This document shows, one piece after another, positions 11,137-20,486 of a stretch of 64,000 bases of DNA (positions are counted from its first letter, which is position 1; every line of letters starts with the position of its first letter). The translations under genes and the position numbers were made by a program. The notes under the pieces are model-generated. The model made no database searches and was not told where the DNA came from. It was given only the letters and a program-made list of their open reading frames with translations. Location: contig OX387192.1 in the NCBI GenBank assembly GCA_947561395.2, positions 5,456,001 to 5,520,000 of the forward strand, given 5' to 3'. This stretch comes from Buxus sempervirens. Its lineage: Eukaryota; Streptophyta; Magnoliopsida; Buxales; Buxaceae.

Positions 11137-12851
11137 CTAATCCCTATCTCCTAGCCGCTCCTCAAGCTCCCGAATCCGAGCTGCCTGAGCTGCAATAACT
11201 CCAGAAGCCCCCTCTGCAGCGGGATCACTAAGGAAGGAAATGACCTCATCTGAAAGGGCCTGCTTGATCCTCATACTCCTAAGGCTGGCCAAAGTAGCCT
11301 GGTACTTCTGCCGGATCATACGGACCTCGAAGCAACGGGCCTGCCTCTGCTCCTCCAGCTTCTCTTCCATGGCAATACGGCGTGAGATCTGCTCCTCAAG
11401 CTGCCTCTCCAGATATGTGCCCTGTATCCTGAGCTCCTGGGCCTCCCGTACCCATATCTGCTGAAGCCGCTTATGAGAAGCCCGCTCAGACTCTAGAATG
11501 TCCTCATAAGTAGGAGCCAAGACTACAGGAGGATCTTCGGGTACTGGGGCCTGAGTCTGTATCTATTCCTTGATCCAGAAGAGATAATCCTTTACATGGG
11601 CTTCTGAGAAGACTGGACCATGCATAAAGCGTACATAGGACCACTCCTTCATCAACCAGGCATTCAGCTTCATAGAAAGGGGCCCAAGACGATCCTCATA
11701 TCCACATGGGATGATAATCCCCTAGGTCGCTCGGAACTGACGAAGGACCCGCAGAGGAAGATACAGCACTGCATGCTTCAGGCCCGCCAGAATCAAAAAG
11801 TTGCGGTCTCGGAAGCTAATCACTGTCTCCGCATTAGGCTGATAAGTACCAGGCCATCTGACCTGGTCATCCTGAAGCGAGCCCAAGAAAGTGAACCAGC
11901 CCTGTTTGCCCCCTGGAATATCGGGGCACCCCCTGTTGCTCATCAAGAGAGGGACTTTCAGACTCGGGAAGAAGTGTCGATTGATTTCGTCGATCTGGCT
12001 CAAATGATCAAGTAGCCAAAGCTGCAAAGGAAGGAAGATATGTCAGCACATTGTATAAAAAAAAAAAAAGAAAAAAAAAAGTGGAAAAGGCAAAAAGAAA
12101 GCCAAAAAGCAAGAAAAAATAAACATAAAAATATTTTTTTCACCTGCAGGATCTGGGCACATGCTAGGAAGCGTTTCGACTTCCTATTGTAGCAGTCGGT
12201 TAAGGCCTGATACATCTCAGCTAAAATCATAGGGGCCAACCTCTCTCTCTCCCTAACCTGGCATATCACTGAGATCAAGGCCAAGTCCACCTCGTCATCC
12301 TCCCGTGGGAAAAGCAACTGGTTGACCACTATCAGGGTCAACGCATTGAATCGGGCCTCCTTATCTTCCCCCCTCAAAAGCTTCTCAGTCAAAAAAGCCT
12401 TAGATAGGGTCAAAAGGGTGTCAGAATCCCCCAAGTCCTTCTTCCCTATGCCCAAAAAAGTAGAAGCTTCCTTCTTGTAACTGGGCCTAAGAGGTGGATT
12501 CACCACCTTCTCATCAAACCTCAGGCCCAGGGTAGTTTCCACCTCCTCAATAGTTGGGGTCATCTCATGGGTCCCAAAACGGAACAAGTTGAGATCAGGA
12601 ACCCAATGACCAATCATGGCCTCTATAATCTCCCACTTGAAGGGAACCTTGGGAATGAGCAGGGTATGGCCTAGGTTGGTAGTACCCCATCTCCTCTCCT
12701 CATCTAGGGTCATAGAGTTAACCCACCTTGTGTAAAAGGAATCCGCAGGGTTGTACCTAGTGAGATTTGGGGGTTTTGATCTAAAAGGCTGTTTTGCAGG
12801 GGAGGCAGTGTGGACAGACAATAATGGGGCAGAAGATGATCCAGATTCCAT
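11137..12851 (-). CDS. Antisense gene B: DUF7745-like protein with coiled-coil C-terminus
   Basis: This gene runs opposite to the retrotransposon. Exon 1 (12851-12144, 236 codons) has FRFGTHEMTPTIEEVETTLGL, LTLIVVNQLLFPREDDEVDLA and FLACAQILQ. Exon 2 (12021-11137) opens with LWLLDHL, carries SFRDRNFLILAGL, and ends in a heptad-rich helix (ESERASHKRLQQI to RIRELEERL). The LLFP and CAQLLQLWLL-type landmarks are those of the plant DUF7745 family, a relative of PMD proteins. I infer the phase-0 intron 12143-12022 from a CAG/GTGAA donor and a TTTGCAG acceptor after a T-rich tract. The start at 12851 is chosen because a TATA box lies near 12965, so the more upstream ATG there is unlikely to be used. 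The molecular role is unknown; PMD proteins act in silencing and genome stability. About two breaks lie in exon 2. Confidence 0.72.
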
Positions 12852-12962
12852 TGGATTTGACGGGAGCAAGCTAGAACTCAAGAGAAGGAAGAAAAAGGCA
12901 AAAAAGGGGGTTTCTAAACTCAAAAACTCGTAAAAAAAATGCTCAAATCCCGAGGCAGGTTG

Positions 12963-12971
12963 CATTTATAG
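12963..12971 (-). promoter_or_regulatory. TATA box of antisense gene B
   Basis: The minus strand reads GCTATAAATGC here, 112 bp upstream of the chosen start codon and 13 bp from the nearest palindrome of the 12984-13122 array. A start site about 30 bp downstream (near 12935) would give an 80-nt leader. Confidence 0.6.
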
Positions 12972-12983
12972 CATCTTTTAACA

Positions 12984-13122
12984 TATCCGGTAACTCAGAC
13001 CGGATACAAAGGCTTTGGTAATATCCGGATAAGTATACCGGATACAAAGGATTCCATGAATATCCGGTATGACATACCGGATACAAAGACCAATCAATGT
13101 ATCCGGTATGTCAGACCGGATA
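12984..13122. repeat. Four-copy palindrome array upstream of antisense gene B
   Basis: Four 23-bp palindromes, TATCCGG-N9-CCGGATA, start at 12984, 13022, 13061 and 13100. Every copy has intact outer arms, and after most of them comes CAAAG. The array sits directly upstream of the antisense TATA box, where activator sites would be expected. Confidence 0.9.
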
Positions 13123-13342
13123 CCGAGAAAAATGCAAAAAAAGAGCTAAGGATGAAAAAATCCGAATTTTTTACCTGTTTTACCTACTTACATGTCATAA
13201 TTGCATAAAATTGAGAACAAAAGATGTGCAAGACATGATAGAATGAATAAAAAGTTTTTTCATATATATCTGGAAGTTGTGTACAGGGATGATGATATAA
13301 ATACATGAAAATGAAAAAATCCTAATCTACTCCTATGCAGGA
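13123..13342. other. Spacer between antisense genes A and B
   Basis: A short AT-rich spacer lies between the upstream array of gene B and the stop codon of gene A. It should hold the 3' end of gene A on the minus strand. I see no open frame. Confidence 0.5.
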
Positions 13343-16010
13343 TCATCCCCTGCGCCCTCGGCCGCGTCCACCTCTACGGCCTCGCCCCCAAAGTCCTCGA
13401 CCTCTAGAGTAGGCAAGGATCCGCTCGGCTGCATGGCGAGGATGCCGACCTACCACCTGCTGAAGATGATACTCCAAGCAATAATCCTCGAGATCTGGGG
13501 GAGGAGCAGGAGTAGAATCTGGGGAAGAAGCCTCGGGCTCAGTAGCAACCGGCCCAACTGGGCCCTCATCCAAAACATCCTCTGCTCCCGCAGCTCCAGA
13601 AGGCCCAGCATCAGCAGCAGAGGGGCCGGGATCAGAAGTAGCTGAGTCCACAGAAAAGAGAAAAATCAGAAGACTCAAATATAAGGAAGAATAAAAGAGG
13701 AAAATTAAAAGAAGATCATACCAGGAATGTCTGCAGAAGGAGCAAGAGGATCCGGCTCATCAAGACCAGCCGCTGGGGCATCCTCGGGATCAGCAGCCCG
13801 AGCCGGAGATGGGTCAGGAATCAGGAAATCATGCTCAAAGAAGGCGTCCTGATCAGGGACCGGGCCCTGCACAAGTCAAACAAGCATATCAGAATAGCAG
13901 AAACAAGAAAATGAAAGAAAAGAAAATATAAGAAGACCAGATACCTGTCTAGCCTGGAGCTCAGCAACTAAGGCCTCCAGCTCCCTGATCCGGGCATCCC
14001 GCTGGGCCACGACCGCATCGTGCTCCGCGATCATATCATCGATCGCAGCCCGCTGGCTCTCGAACCGGTCCCTGATGGTGTTCAGCTCGTGTACCTGTCA
14101 ACAAAAACCGAAGAGGATCAGAAATGCATACAGAAAGGCAGATAAAAACAGGAAGAGTACAAGACTTACAGTGTCGTCATGGATCCGGATACGAATCCCG
14201 CCGATCTCAGTCACCCCGGCACGAGTGGGTCGATCCATCAAGCATCCAATAGATACCCTCTGGAACCACTCGTCATAATCTCCGGCTACTGTGAGCCCCT
14301 CTGCATCCAGGAAGTGATCGAACTGATCAACATCAAAGCCAGGAAGGAGTGTGTCGGGACCCACAGGAGGAGGAGGGACGGGGATGCGAAGTGCGCCAGT
14401 GTGCTGGAAGTACAGGCGCTCTCCCAAGTACATCACCCTACCAAGCCTCCCAAGGAAGCACTGGTAGGGCTGACGTCGTCGATCTCTATCGAAGGCGTCC
14501 TGTACCGCCATCTCACGGGCCACTCCGACGTCCACGTCATCAAATCGGGACAGGAGGAGCTGCAAAAAAGGAAAAATAATCAGGTACAGTCAAGATACAG
14601 GAAAAGAAATAAAAAGGAAAAAGGATAAAGGGTTTACATCAGGTCGGCGGGCACGGTCCAAGTGCACCCGGGCAGTGCGAGGCTGGCTCCTATCAGCATC
14701 TCAAACCTGGGCCGACCATCGCAGGGCCACAGGGAAATCCGCAACCTCAGGAACCGGAGAGGGGCGAAAGAAGGTCATATAGGTGTACATGAACACCTGG
14801 CAAAAGGAAAATCATTCAAGAAAAGATAAAGCCTAATGAATTAAGCCAGACAGATGAATGCAATACCTGTAGAATCTGCCAGAAAAACCGGCTGCTAACT
14901 CCATCGCCTCTCGGGGATGCCAGACCTCGAACTGCACGGCACAACCCGGCCAAGATGGTCCCATAAATGAGCCGACCCCATGCTAGCTGGCGGGTCTGAT
15001 GGAGATCTCTCAAAGCGTCCAGGAAAAGTGGGCTGACGCCGGTCGTATCCTCCGAGAAAAAGCAGCTCCCAAGCATCAGCAGGAATACGTGACGGAAGAT
15101 AGTAACAAAAGCAGCATCATCCACAGCCACAGTCCTGTGTCTCCCCTCAAAATGTCGAGCCAGACTCTCCCGCAGCCAGCTAATGGAGAGCCGGCCGCTC
15201 CGCCCATCCCAAGCAGTAGGTGGCAGGGCCTGATATCCCAGGAGAAGTCCCATATCCTCCGCAGAAGGCCGCTCCAAGACGATGGTCCGCCCCGTCAGAG
15301 GGATGCCAGTAATCATCACAAAATCGGAGGGGTGGATCCCCAGCTCCACGTCCGGCAGGTGGAACGACTGTGTCTCTGGAAAGTATCTCTCCATCATGGC
15401 AAAGATGAGTGGACGGTCGGCTCTGAATGATGGAATGCTGAGGAAGTGATCCAGGTGGCACCTCCCAAACTCCCGCCTGAGCGCTAGAGAAAGTGACTGT
15501 GCCAACTCACTGAATCTCCCCCAGCTGCCTCGCAGATGAGAGGAGTGGTATGGAAGCGGCACGTCTGCCCTGATGCACATGGAGGGGTGGCTATCCAAGC
15601 CACGGAGGAGCTCTGTGTCATGCACAGAGGCTCTCAACTCCTCAGGAACTCCTGCAAGAGCTACAGCAACCCCCTCCGGAGCCGTATCTCTGGCTCTGCC
15701 TCGGCCTCTACCACGGCCTCTCTCGCCCTCAGGGGCCTGATCCTGAACTCTGCCTCTGCCTCTGCCTCGACCCCGAGCCGGTGCAACCACGGGCTAAAAT
15801 TCAAGAGAAAGGTGTGAAGGTTGTGTGGGAAGGAGAATGGAAGAAAGAAAGAAAGCAGAACTTGAAACCTACCTCAGCAGAGCTCTCCCTAGAGCCACCT
15901 AATGGCTCAGACAAGGTGGCACTGGAACTCGCCTCCGTACGAGCCCGCGAAGAGGAGGGCTGATCAGCTGGGTCAGCCTCCTCTCTAACTCGAGAACGAC
16001 TCCTAGCCAT
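13343..16010 (-). CDS. Antisense gene A: plant mobile domain (PMD) protein, seven exons
   Basis: This gene is also antisense to the element. The predicted coding exons, each bounded by GT/AG on the minus strand, are 16010-15873, 15793-14867, 14796-14638, 14559-14170, 14094-13945, 13866-13722 and 13641-13343. Exon 1 starts MARSRSRVREEADPADQPSS. Exon 2 begins with an RG-rich basic run, then the PMD (PF10536 type): FHLPDVELGIHPSDFVMITG, IPLTGRTIV, WLRESLARHF, FLLMLGSCFF and LAWGRLIYGTILAGLCRA. Exon 5 encodes a coiled coil (ELNTIRDRFESQRAAIDD to RIRELEALVAELQ). The last exon is acidic/proline-rich and ends in an RGRGRRG tail. Exon 2 ends in WQILQ, matching the intron site of gene B. MAIN/MAIL1-type host PMD proteins act in nuclear silencing and gene expression; any role for this copy is inference. 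About one break is present. Confidence 0.75.
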
Positions 16011-17250
16011 CTACACAGGGAAGTATTTTATGAATTTCAAAGTTGGCTTTAATTACAGTTCACATCCAATTTTACATGATTATTCTTCAAAATTATCATG
16101 AATTATGAATTTTACTTCACCTGGGTTATCTACAAAGTTGGGAAGTGAGGAATACTTCTGTTTCTAATCCTGAAACATTTCCTAAAGGATTCCTACAGTA
16201 CTTAACATTTCCTGTATATTATGTTTCCAGGATATAAGAAGAGGGAAGGCCCAGGTATCAAAGGCAAGCCGAATTACAGAAATCCAGATTGGACAGTCAA
16301 TTAAGAAAAATTCACAGCAAAATGGAAAGGGGGCAGAAGCTTTTAATCCCGGCAATACTGAAAACATGCAAGTGGCAGATTACCACCAGCATGCAAATCA
16401 GGATTCAAGCCAAAATTTTTTGTAAACATGGTATCATCACTTGCAAGCATCTCAAAGAAATGCAGAAATTCAGAATGGCAAATGGGCAGCCAATCAAGAA
16501 GTTGACAGGCTAAATTGAAAAAAAAGAACAGCATGGCATTTGCATTTCAAAAGTAGTCTGAGGCATGGGAAGTCAGAATTCATCACCAATCAAAAACAGA
16601 AAAATCCCAAATCAGCAATTCAACATCCAAAAAGCATGCAAGCAGCAGCTCTATCAACAGTCGACCCAAGGTCTTGAAACCATCCAATAAACAATGCAGC
16701 AAATTGCAGGATAAAAGAAAAAAAAAAAACAGCCTATCCAAAATTAGAGCATGGCAATGGCATGGATCAGCAACTACAAATTTCGGCTTGAACTCGGCAA
16801 TGAATAGGAACAAATTTGCCATTCAAATTTTCGGCAAGACCAGTGGGGTGATGAGCAATGGTTTACCAATGAACTAAATTCCACCAACAGTCAAATAAAA
16901 AAGATCATGTGGAATTCGGCAATCAAGATAAACAGTAAATCTTTCGTTGGAAGCTGCCATGCCACAGTTACTGTTTGATTAAAGAAGAAAGAAAAAAAAA
17001 ACCTGTCTGCAAGAAGAGGAGTCGGACTGATTGACTGGAACTCGGGTGGAACAGTCGAAAATCAATCACCAGGAAGCTAGGGCTCGGCCACCACAGCAAA
17101 TGAACAAGGTGTATTCGATCCTCGCCGGAGCCAATGCCAGTCGCCGGAGCTGTCGGAGATGATCGGAGAAGGAAAGGGATCGTCGGTCGTCGAAGAAGGA
17201 AAGAGGAGGGTCCGGTCTGAGTTATCGGAGACTGAAGAAAAGAAACGAAA
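16011..17250 (-). other. Likely 5' leader and leader intron of antisense gene A
   Basis: On the minus strand a CCTGTGTAG acceptor sits exactly before the gene A start codon. A GCAGACAG/GTTTTTT donor lies at 17003/17002, so a leader intron of about 990 bp is likely. The segment 17003-17250 on the minus strand has the C/T- and CCGG-rich look of a plant 5' leader. The intron itself is AT-rich and has no supported ORF. Confidence 0.5.
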
Positions 17251-17285
17251 AGTCGCGGTCGCGCGCGACTTAAGTAAACATGCGG

Positions 17286-17347
17286 GATCCAGATACACAG
17301 GCCGGATACCCGCAGACCCTTTATTATCCGGATACCCTTACCGGATA
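17286..17347. repeat. Palindrome pair upstream of antisense gene A
   Basis: One clean TATCCGG-N9-CCGGATA palindrome lies at 17325-17347. A copy with a decayed left arm lies at 17286-17308, again 39 bp away. They are just upstream of the inferred start of the antisense gene A transcript and next to a CGCGCGCGAC stretch. Confidence 0.7.
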
Positions 17348-17495
17348 CCAAAGAAAAAAAATAGAAAAAAGAAGAAAAAAATAGAAAAGAGAAAAAAAAA
17401 GAGGGAAAAATAGGAAAAAGAAGAAAAGAAAAAAGAAAAGAAAAAAGGAAAGAAAAAAAAAAGAAAGAAAAAAAAAGAAAAGAAAAAAAAGAGCA
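17348..17495. repeat. Long polypurine (A/G) stretch
   Basis: About 150 bp on the + strand consists almost only of A and G (runs of AAAAAAGAAAAG). It lies before the pre-LTR direct repeat. It is simple-sequence DNA and not the priming polypurine tract, which is at 17890-17902. Confidence 0.85.
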
Positions 17496-17509
17496 AAATT
17501 GTGCTACAA

Positions 17510-17758
17510 CTTACTATTTTCTCAAAAATCCTATTCTGGTCTCGAAATCCACCTCACAGCCACGAGAGCTCTGTGGAATTTGGGACAACTTTGGGAAATG
17601 TGCCTGGTCAAAAGGATGATATCCACTCAATTTTCAACTTGGTTTGATAAAAAATCAGTTTTTCAAAAAATCCTATTTTTGGGCTTAAAATCCCCTTCAC
17701 AGCCACAAAGGGCTCAATGGAATTTAAGAACTCTTGGAGAGATGCCCCCCTTAAAGTG
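17510..17758. repeat. Two diverged direct repeats before the 3' LTR
   Basis: The segments 17510-17614 and 17655-17758 share TCAAAAATCCTATT-like, AAATCC, TTCACAGCCAC and CAATGGAATTT-like words in the same order, about 146 bp apart. They are non-coding 3' internal sequence of the element. Confidence 0.65.
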
Positions 17759-17889
17759 AGGGCTTTTTGGCAAATCTCCACTCAAAAATGGTTTTCTACA
17801 GAAATTGAATTGAACCGAGCAAATCATGCTCAAGGGAATGCAATTTGGGCTTGTCTACTCTTTGCAGCTTACTGCTTCGCAGCTCCCAC

Positions 17890-17902
17890 AAAGAGGGGCA
17901 GT
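17890..17902 (+). promoter_or_regulatory. Polypurine tract (plus-strand priming site)
   Basis: AAAGAGGGGCAG ends one base before the TG that opens the 3' LTR. Its position and purine content are as expected for plus-strand primer formation in an LTR element, and it fixes both the LTR start and the + orientation. Confidence 0.85.
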
Positions 17903-17993
17903 TGTAGACACCCCAAATTGCACAAACAATCATCAAAAATCATTATCTCCTGGAAAGCCAGCACAGAATTTGAAGAAAATAAACTTTTATCTG

Positions 17994-18133
17994 TATCCGG
18001 ATACTCAATCCGGATACAAATACCCTTTCCCGTATCCGGATACTCATACCGGATACATGTGAGCCTTAGCGTATCCGGTACCATGTACCGGATACCTTAA
18101 GGCCCTTTGTTATCCGGTCTGATATACCGGATA
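17994..18133. repeat. Four-copy palindrome array in the LTR
   Basis: Four 23-bp palindromes start at 17994, 18033, 18072 and 18111, with an exact 39-bp period. All have TATCCGG and CCGGATA outer arms (the first has ATCCGG internally as well). They end about 158 bp upstream of the LTR TATA box, in U3. Confidence 0.92.
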
Positions 18134-18290
18134 CCTTAAGTTTGCTCAAAATTAGGGTTTTCCGAGAGCTTTTCACTTTTACCATCATGTCCCTCATTAA
18201 ATGAGGGGAAATCGCGGAAATGACCTTAGGGTTTAGGTTGGAGGGGTTCTAGACATTAATTTGTGTCTACCAATGACCTTAGCCCTTGCC

Positions 18291-18298
18291 TATAAATA
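18291..18298 (+). promoter_or_regulatory. LTR TATA box
   Basis: CCTATAAATAGG lies in U3, with a matching CTATAAATAAAGG in the related solo LTR. RNA of the element probably starts about 30 bp downstream, near the CACACAACTC stretch. Confidence 0.75.
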
Positions 18299-20175
18299 GG
18301 AGCCTCCTCCTTGAGCAAAGGACACACAACTCTTGTTTTGAATTCTCGCAAAGAAGAACTCCAAGAGAAGAAGAAAACCGCTGTGGAATCGCCTCCAGCA
18401 CTCAGGTAAGCCTCAACTTTTCTTTTTATTTTCTGTCTTTACATTCCTAGATCTAGATCTCTTCTTCTACCTTTCTGTAGTGTAAAGCCTGGTTTGCATG
18501 TGTGGAAATCCTTCCCCGGCTCAAAGTATCTCAAGACTCCCCTAGCCGTAAAACGTGAAGGCGGATCTAGGAGAAACGAGACTGGGGATTGACCCTAGTG
18601 CTAGAACCTATGTAGCATAAGGCCTTTTTGATTGATTGTAAACCGTTCCATATTCAAAGTACCCTTGATTATCTTAAAGAGAACAGAGGGAAACGATAAT
18701 GGAACGGAACCCTAGGCTATGCTAGAACCTATTTTATTGAATCTATATGCATGTGTATGGATCTTGCTAGGTTTTTTTCACTTTTGCACACATATCACTA
18801 TTTTGGCGGGATAGGCTCATATTTGGGGTTTATTGCATTTATTGTGATAAATCTCAAATAAATGGCCTCAATCAATTCTGGAATGCCTTTCGGATGATTT
18901 TAAAGTATTTGTGTTCATCTTGCACGAATTTCATTTTTGTCAATTTTCGGACTTGGTTTTACTCAAAAATGGCTTAGCTTGACAGCACCTGTACCTTTAC
19001 TTCGGACGCCCATAACTTCATCATCCGGATGAATTTTGGGGTGATTCCAGAACCATGGGAAAGGTGAGGCTGTCTAGTTTATGTCCACCAAATTTCATGA
19101 ATTTCTATCTAGCCGATTTTTGACACCTCTCTGTCGAAGTTGAGTGGACAGTTCAGGTCCAAGTACAGAACTTGTCACTTCGACGGACCGCCATGTGTTC
19201 GTTTTAAGTCCGATTCGAGTGGTTTTTATTTCTGAGTACTCCTTTATGAGTCTATTTTCAAATCCAGTTGGTTTCATAATTTTTGGATCCCATTTGAATT
19301 ATTGGTAGCCGATTTACTCAGAACTGCTCATTTGCACTTTTCTGGGTAAATCTGTGATCTTCGGGGCCTGTTCGGGAGACCACCCAAGGCACACCCGAAA
19401 GGATTTTTGTATGAGGCTAGTTTCTGTTGAAAGATGGCCATACAGACTTCAATCACACCAAATTTTACGGATTTCTATGTAGTGGATTTTTCTAGACAAT
19501 TTTCCAAAGTTGCCCACTTATCACTTTTAAAAATCCCCAACAGCAACTTCAAAGGAGCATAACTCCTAGATTGTTCATCGGAATGAAGTGAAATTTTGCA
19601 TGAAACTCTTATTTACCTTAATCTTTCAAATGGATTTGGTTTGGTTCAATTTAGAATTGGATTTGAATGATTTTAAGGCAAATGACATACTTTTTACCAA
19701 ATTTCCCGGATTTGATTTAACTTGGTTTTGAGCAACTTGTGCTTTGATTTCCACCTTTTTAATGTTCCAGAAATGATATTGACATAAAATGGGAACCCAA
19801 AATTCATTTGGATTCTCATGTGAAGATATCATACATTTGACCTTTTTCAAGGTTTTTCATGATTTTTAGCAAGCTTTCTTACTTTGTTTTTAGCATGAGC
19901 ATACACTTGGCAACCACTTCGTGTGGATGAATGGGGGTGCCTAACACCTTCCCCCGTTCATAATCTAATCCCCTTACCCATCTCTGGATTTGATTTTCAA
20001 GTAGGGTTATTTTTATCCTAGAATGTTTCTTTTGGCTATTTTTGCTTATTTTTAAACTTTTGGTGCCCATTCTCACCCCAAAATCATGAATGGTGGCGAC
20101 TCTCCCAATTTTTGCGTTGAGCCCGTGTGTTGACGGAGGGACGATCACTCCGGTGATTTTTTCCCATGTCTCACA

Positions 20176-20486
20176 GGTGCGGGTTGGGGTTTTCCTAACC
20201 CGCCTGTAATCGGGTCAAACCCAATTATGACCCGCCAACCCGATTAAAAAAAAGTGTAAAAAATGGCATGAATCAACCCGATTACTCCATAATCCTATTT
20301 TAATAATATTTTTTGAAAAAATAAAAAATAAAAAATATATATAATCGGGTTGGCAGGTTGAACCCGTTTATTGGCGGGTTGGGTTCGGTTTGGGATTTTC
20401 CCAACCCGCCATTAATCAGGCCAACCTGAACCCGACCCGTTCAACCTTGACCCGATTATGACCCGACCCGTTTCCAGCTCTAAATA
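20176..20486. mobile_element. Part of an AACCCG-rich hAT-like MITE
   Basis: Dense GGGTTGGG / AACCCGCC / GACCCGACCCG words flank an AT-rich centre. The right end reads GACCCGTTTCCAGCTCTA, the inverted form of TAGAGCTGG-type ends seen in plant hAT-like MITEs. The left part begins abruptly at the 3' LTR boundary, so the Tat element probably inserted into it. The missing left end would then lie before the off-window 5' LTR. Confidence 0.45.

Larger units (their letters stand above)
1..20175 (+). mobile_element. Tat/Ogre-type Ty3/Gypsy LTR retrotransposon (5' LTR off-window)
   Basis: Parts in order: repeat-rich leader, gag with aspartic protease, reverse transcriptase, RNase H, a second RNase H, integrase, a long tail with two antisense genes, polypurine tract, 3' LTR. 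Two RNase H domains in tandem, a protease of DNGS type, great length and an antisense-gene region after integrase are known traits of the plant Tat lineage (Ogre, Grande, RIRE2 and kin). More than 20 kb is visible and the full copy would exceed 22 kb with a second 2.3-kb LTR. No sequence like the 3' LTR is found at positions 1-2859, so the 5' LTR must lie to the left. Most coding parts are open over long stretches; I count about one break in the sense genes and about three in the antisense genes, so the copy looks fairly young but not whole. The LTR pair cannot be compared here, so no age is estimated. Confidence 0.93.
17903..20175 (+). mobile_element. 3' LTR of the Tat/Ogre-type element
   Basis: The LTR is 2273 bp long, starts TGTAGACACCCC and ends ATGTCTCACA. 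It carries a palindrome array (17994-18133), a TATA box (18291), a CAG/GTAAG-like donor early in the transcribed part (near 18405) and the word CTAGCCGTAAAACGTGAAG. The same start, end, TATA context and CTAGCCGTAAAACGTGAAG word recur in the solo LTR at 26579-28842, which independently confirms both boundaries. The five bases after it (GGTGC) should be one copy of the target duplication. Confidence 0.92.

Noticed and set aside
14179-14628. 149-codon plus-strand ORF opposite antisense gene A
   Set aside because: It is a shadow of a PMD exon on the minus strand, which has proper splice borders and family motifs.
14999-15430. 143-codon plus-strand ORF
   Set aside because: It is a shadow of the PMD domain exon on the minus strand.
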